A DNA stretch of 60,000 bases from Owenia fusiformis (Eukaryota > Annelida > Polychaeta > Sabellida > Oweniidae), in assembly GCA_903813345.2 (NCBI GenBank), contig CAIIXF020000012.1, positions 16,984,020-17,044,019 of the forward strand, given 5' to 3'. The position numbers and the translations under genes are program-made. The notes under the pieces are model-generated. The model did not search any database. It worked only from the letters and a program-made list of their open reading frames with translations, and was not told the origin of the DNA. Positions within the stretch are counted from its first letter, which is position 1. Each line of letters opens with the position of its first letter. Positions 57,210-60,000 of this stretch are shown piece by piece.

Positions 57210-57402
57210 TGCAGCTACACATTTAGTCCAGAAAGAATATACTAGTATAACAACTGTAAATTCTGAAAGATTGGATTTTTAATCCACGGATTGCTAGTCC
57301 AGAAAGAATATATAACAACTGTAAATTCTGAAAGATTGGACTTTAAATCCACAGATTGAATCATTTAAAGACTCATTGATTGAAAGACACTATCTAAAAA
57401 AT

Positions 57403-58596
57403 ATGGATCATGCAGCAATAGAGGATGATATGGAACTATCAAATGATGAACCAGTTATCAAAAAAGAAATTGAGGAGTCATTTGCTGAGGGGAGTGTTGC
57501 TATAAATGATGCCACCTGGCCCTACATAATCAAATATGATGATGTCAAACAAGGGGCAAACACAGATGACTACAATGAATCAGATGTTAAACCAGAATTT
57601 GATTATATATGTGACAATATACAAGAAAATGATATTAAAAACAATGATTTCGACATTGACTCAGATTCTAATGTAAATGATGGAACAATCCAAACCAACA
57701 TTTTTGAATTTGAGAAGCCTAAGGAGAAACCATTTAAATGTGATCAATGTGATAAATGTTTCAACCAACAAAATGGCTTGAGATCTCATATCAGAATTCA
57801 TACCAGAGAGAAGCCTCTTAATTGCAAATATTGTGGGAAATGTTTCAACAAACGATCATATTTGAAACTTCATATCAGAACTCACACCGGAGAGAAACCT
57901 TTCAAATGTGAATATTGTGAAAGGTCTTTCACAATGAAACAAAATTGTGAGATCCATACACTTCTTCATTCTGGAGAGAAACCTTTTGAATGTGAATATT
58001 GCAAGAAATGTTTTATAACAGCATCATATTTGAAAAGACACATAAAAATTCATACTGGACAGAAGCTGTTTAAATGTGAACATTGTGAGAAGTGCTTCAC
58101 ACTTAAATCAACTTTGAAAAAGCATATCATGACTCATACTGTTGAGAAACCCTTCAAATGTGAACATTGTGAGAAATATTTCGCTCTAGAAAGATATTTG
58201 AAAGAACATATCAGGATTCATACTGGAGAGAAACCCTACAAATGTAAACAGTGTGAGAAATGTTTTATCAGCCAATACAAATTAAAACGACATTTCAGGA
58301 TTCATACTGGAGAGAAACCATTCAAATGTGAACATTGTGGGAAATGTTTCACACGAAGTAATACTTTGAAAATCCATTTAAAAAGGCATTCTGAAAAGAA
58401 GCAGACTCATACTGAAAATAAGCCATTTAAATGTGAACTTTGTGACAAATCCTTTAAAAGTCCTGTAACATTAGCGCAACATTCTTATATTCATACTGAG
58501 TTCAAACCATTTAAATGTGGATATTGTGATGAATCTTTTAATCAAACAAATGATTTGAGAAAACATTCTAAGGGTTGCAAATCTAAGAAAGAATAA
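57403..58596 (+). CDS. C2H2 zinc-finger protein, array member 4, mosaic and shortened (10 fingers)
   Basis: Probable nuclear transcription factor, 397 residues from the ATG that aligns with its paralogs. N-terminal motifs are IKKE and VKPE; the middle VKQE has become VKQG, so one SUMO-type motif is lost. Fingers 1-8 follow members 2 and 3; helices of fingers 4-7 equal those of member 2. After finger 8 the sequence jumps (KRHSEKKQTHTENKP) to the end of what is finger 12 elsewhere, deleting about four fingers in frame, including the degenerate one. The last two fingers (KSPVTLAQHSYIHTEF, then the C2HC finger) and the 3' flank match member 1. It is a recombinant gene, still fully open. Confidence 0.93.
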   Translation: MDHAAIEDDMELSNDEPVIKKEIEESFAEGSVAINDATWPYIIKYDDVKQGANTDDYNESDVKPEFDYICDNIQENDIKNNDFDIDSDSNVNDGTIQTNIFEFEKPKEKPFKCDQCDKCFNQQNGLRSHIRIHTREKPLNCKYCGKCFNKRSYLKLHIRTHTGEKPFKCEYCERSFTMKQNCEIHTLLHSGEKPFECEYCKKCFITASYLKRHIKIHTGQKLFKCEHCEKCFTLKSTLKKHIMTHTVEKPFKCEHCEKYFALERYLKEHIRIHTGEKPYKCKQCEKCFISQYKLKRHFRIHTGEKPFKCEHCGKCFTRSNTLKIHLKRHSEKKQTHTENKPFKCELCDKSFKSPVTLAQHSYIHTEFKPFKCGYCDESFNQTNDLRKHSKGCKSKKE

Positions 58597-59161
58597 AATT
58601 TAAGATGTGAAATTTTGTCTTTGTAAGATACAAGGATATAAGGGTGTGGATTATAAATGTATGATAAGGATAAAAACTATCAGTTGTTTAAATTTCCAAT
58701 ATTTAAGAAATAAAGACCAAGATTTTATGATTTATGGTGCAATACTAGTATATGACTGAACATTTAATTCTGTTCATTGTTAAAAGACTTAAATTGCGTA
58801 GGCCTACAGGCCTATAGTGATCAAGGTCTTTGGCAACCGCCAGAACAAAATATGAGGTCATATATTTGCCACATATCATAAAATCAAGGTCTTTGTTACC
58901 ATTCTTATATGATAAACAGACAAGAAACAACTTTTGGCATTTATTGATTAAAGCAGTCAAACATACTCCAGTATAGACCAGTAAATCAATTGTTTTAGCT
59001 ATTTTTACGTCACGTATAATATTAGAATACACAATAAACTGTAACTTTTGATGCTTTTAGAATATTCATAACTTTTTTGTCATAATTCTGTCCTGTGTGA
59101 ACATTTATTTAATGATAAGAGAAAAGAAGCTATTTTGTATTGGAGAACATGTAAAGGATAG
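58597..59161 (+). repeat. 3' flank type alpha of array (copy 2)
   Basis: Matches 44383-44935, the flank of member 1, and stops where a MITE begins. AATAAA at 58709-58714 is a candidate polyadenylation signal. Confidence 0.85.
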
Positions 59162-59471
59162 CCCAAATAGCACAACTCTGATGGGCCAACGTTGGCCCAA
59201 CAATTACGTATCTGTTGGTCCAACGTTGGCTGACGTGGTTGGCCCACCGTCGCTATGTACATTGGCCAACCGAAGGAAAATATGGTTAGCCCAACTACAA
59301 TTTGCCAACTGCAATTTTGCACTGATTTATCGATAGGTACTGTTGGCTCCCTGGTATTAGCGGCAGCCAACGACGGGCCAACGTTGGCCCAACTTCAATT
59401 TGCCAACTGCGACCATGCCAACCAATGGCCACCAATAGCGACGTTGGCCCGACGTCTTTGTGCTATCTGGG
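59162..59471. mobile_element. 310-bp MITE with CCCARATAGCACA ends
   Basis: The left end CCCAAATAGCACA matches the reverse complement of the right end (CCCAGATAGCACA). TAG flanks both sides, suggesting a 3-bp target duplication. The inside is built of GGGCCAACGTTGGCCC-type palindromes and TTGCCAACTGC repeats. No coding capacity. Confidence 0.82.
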
Positions 59472-59733
59472 TAGGTATCGATATGGAGAACTGAATTCAA
59501 CAATGTTTTTCTCTTAAATCAATCATTGAAAACATTCTGTAAAAAACATGGTATTCTATGTAATGTTGATTGATTGACAACAATTTAATGTGAAAATTAT
59601 TTAGAAATATTTTATATACCGTTTTTGTTAACATTTTTTGTTTTTTAGTGCAATTGTTTTTGCTCCTATCTACCAATTCTTGGGAATAAAATAAAATATC
59701 TTTCCGAACCTTGTTGGAACAAAATAGCATATA
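59472..59733 (-). repeat. inverted copy of the end of flank beta
   Basis: The reverse complement aligns, with divergence, to about 48826-49073: GGTATCGATATGGAGAACT pairs with AGTTCTCCATATCGATACC, and CCGAACCTTGTTGGAAC with GTTCCAATGAGGTTCGG. It is either an inverted end of the array or a separate copy of a repeat that also forms flank beta. Confidence 0.6.
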
Positions 59734-60000
59734 CAACATTACCTTCTTCTAAGGCCACTGTAGCGTGGCCTTCCTGGAAAGATAATTTCCTGCATCACTG
59801 TGATCCACTCGATTACGCTGGTTACCAAAACGATTCGTTGGAACGTCGAAGGTACGATTTTTCTTCTTTCCTTATTTCACGCGTTGTAGGCAGAATCCCA
59901 ACGACGTTTTTTGTCACAAACGTGTATCAGCATCATATTTTTTTAGAAAATGTACATGTTTGCGAAAAAATAGCTCAGAAAACAACAGAATCGTCGATTT
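59734..60000. other. no gene seen
   Basis: End of window; no coding or RNA feature recognised. Confidence 0.4.

Larger units (their letters stand above)
54863..57402 (+). repeat. array spacer, copy 3 (with pearl-like insertion)
   Basis: Near-identical to 49076-51592 through about 56.75 kb, then more diverged. The last part has its own duplication of about 70 bp (CTAGTCCAGAAAGAATATA twice, near 57224 and 57294), lengthening the presumed 5' UTR of the 57403 gene. Confidence 0.88.

Noticed and set aside
46200-57300. Possibility that the near-identical array units are an assembly error
   Set aside because: The units differ by a 504-bp repeat expansion, coding changes and flank indels, so they are not a simple duplicate; haplotype mis-joining cannot be fully excluded without reads.

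Overview
The window is AT-rich eukaryotic DNA from an invertebrate animal. A lophotrochozoan (mollusc, brachiopod or similar) is my best guess. The reasons are a local expansion of C2H2 zinc-finger genes with no KRAB, SCAN or ZAD domain, an intronless rhodopsin-class GPCR of lophotrochozoan peptide-receptor style, a composite repeat resembling the bivalve 'pearl' elements, and Tc1/mariner relics. The taxonomic call is inference; no species-specific marker was seen.

Layout. (1) 1-1240 is the 3' part of a zinc-finger gene cut by the window edge. (2) 1.4-16.6 kb is gene-poor and built of mobile DNA: a 1.7 kb terminal-inverted-repeat (TIR) element (1456-3142), a pearl-like composite repeat (3168-4110), two long inverted-repeat pairs (4358-4663 with 16308-16613; 6051-6763 with 10241-10963), and a 4.6 kb TIR element (11080-15686) whose interior is mostly tetranucleotide satellite, including about 2.3 kb of almost pure purine. 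(3) 17.0-24.4 kb holds two zinc-finger genes. Each has its last coding exon shortened by a single-base frameshift, and recognisable finger relics follow. (4) 24.4-42.5 kb contains one GPCR gene on the minus strand (30684-31766), several TIR or palindromic elements, two decayed DDE transposases and a 24-bp minisatellite. (5) 42.6-59.2 kb is a tandem array of four closely related zinc-finger genes, all on the plus strand.

The seven zinc-finger genes are probable DNA-binding transcription factors. Six have visible N-termini. All six N-termini are acidic, start ATG-GA or close to it, and carry several short motifs fitting the SUMO acceptor consensus (hydrophobic-K-x-E), often in a VKPE-[ILF]-[GD]-Y context. 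In one array member (51593-53611) a 14-residue unit holding this motif is present 13 times, against once in its paralogs; the length difference is exactly 12 x 42 bp. The gene at 17071 has its own duplication of a different motif-bearing unit. Between two near-identical array members, substitutions fall preferentially on the DNA-contacting helix positions of fingers 1-8, while fingers 9-14 are identical. The last array gene is a mosaic with four fingers deleted and a 3' end from the first array gene. Together this reads as an actively evolving zinc-finger cluster, amplified by unequal exchange, in which the DNA-reading part and a putative SUMO-recruiting part both change.

In five of the genes a TTTCAG/TTCCAG splice acceptor followed by TGCA lies 74-310 bp upstream of the start codon. 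Each ORF therefore probably sits in a single terminal exon behind a 5'-UTR intron; the first exons were not found.
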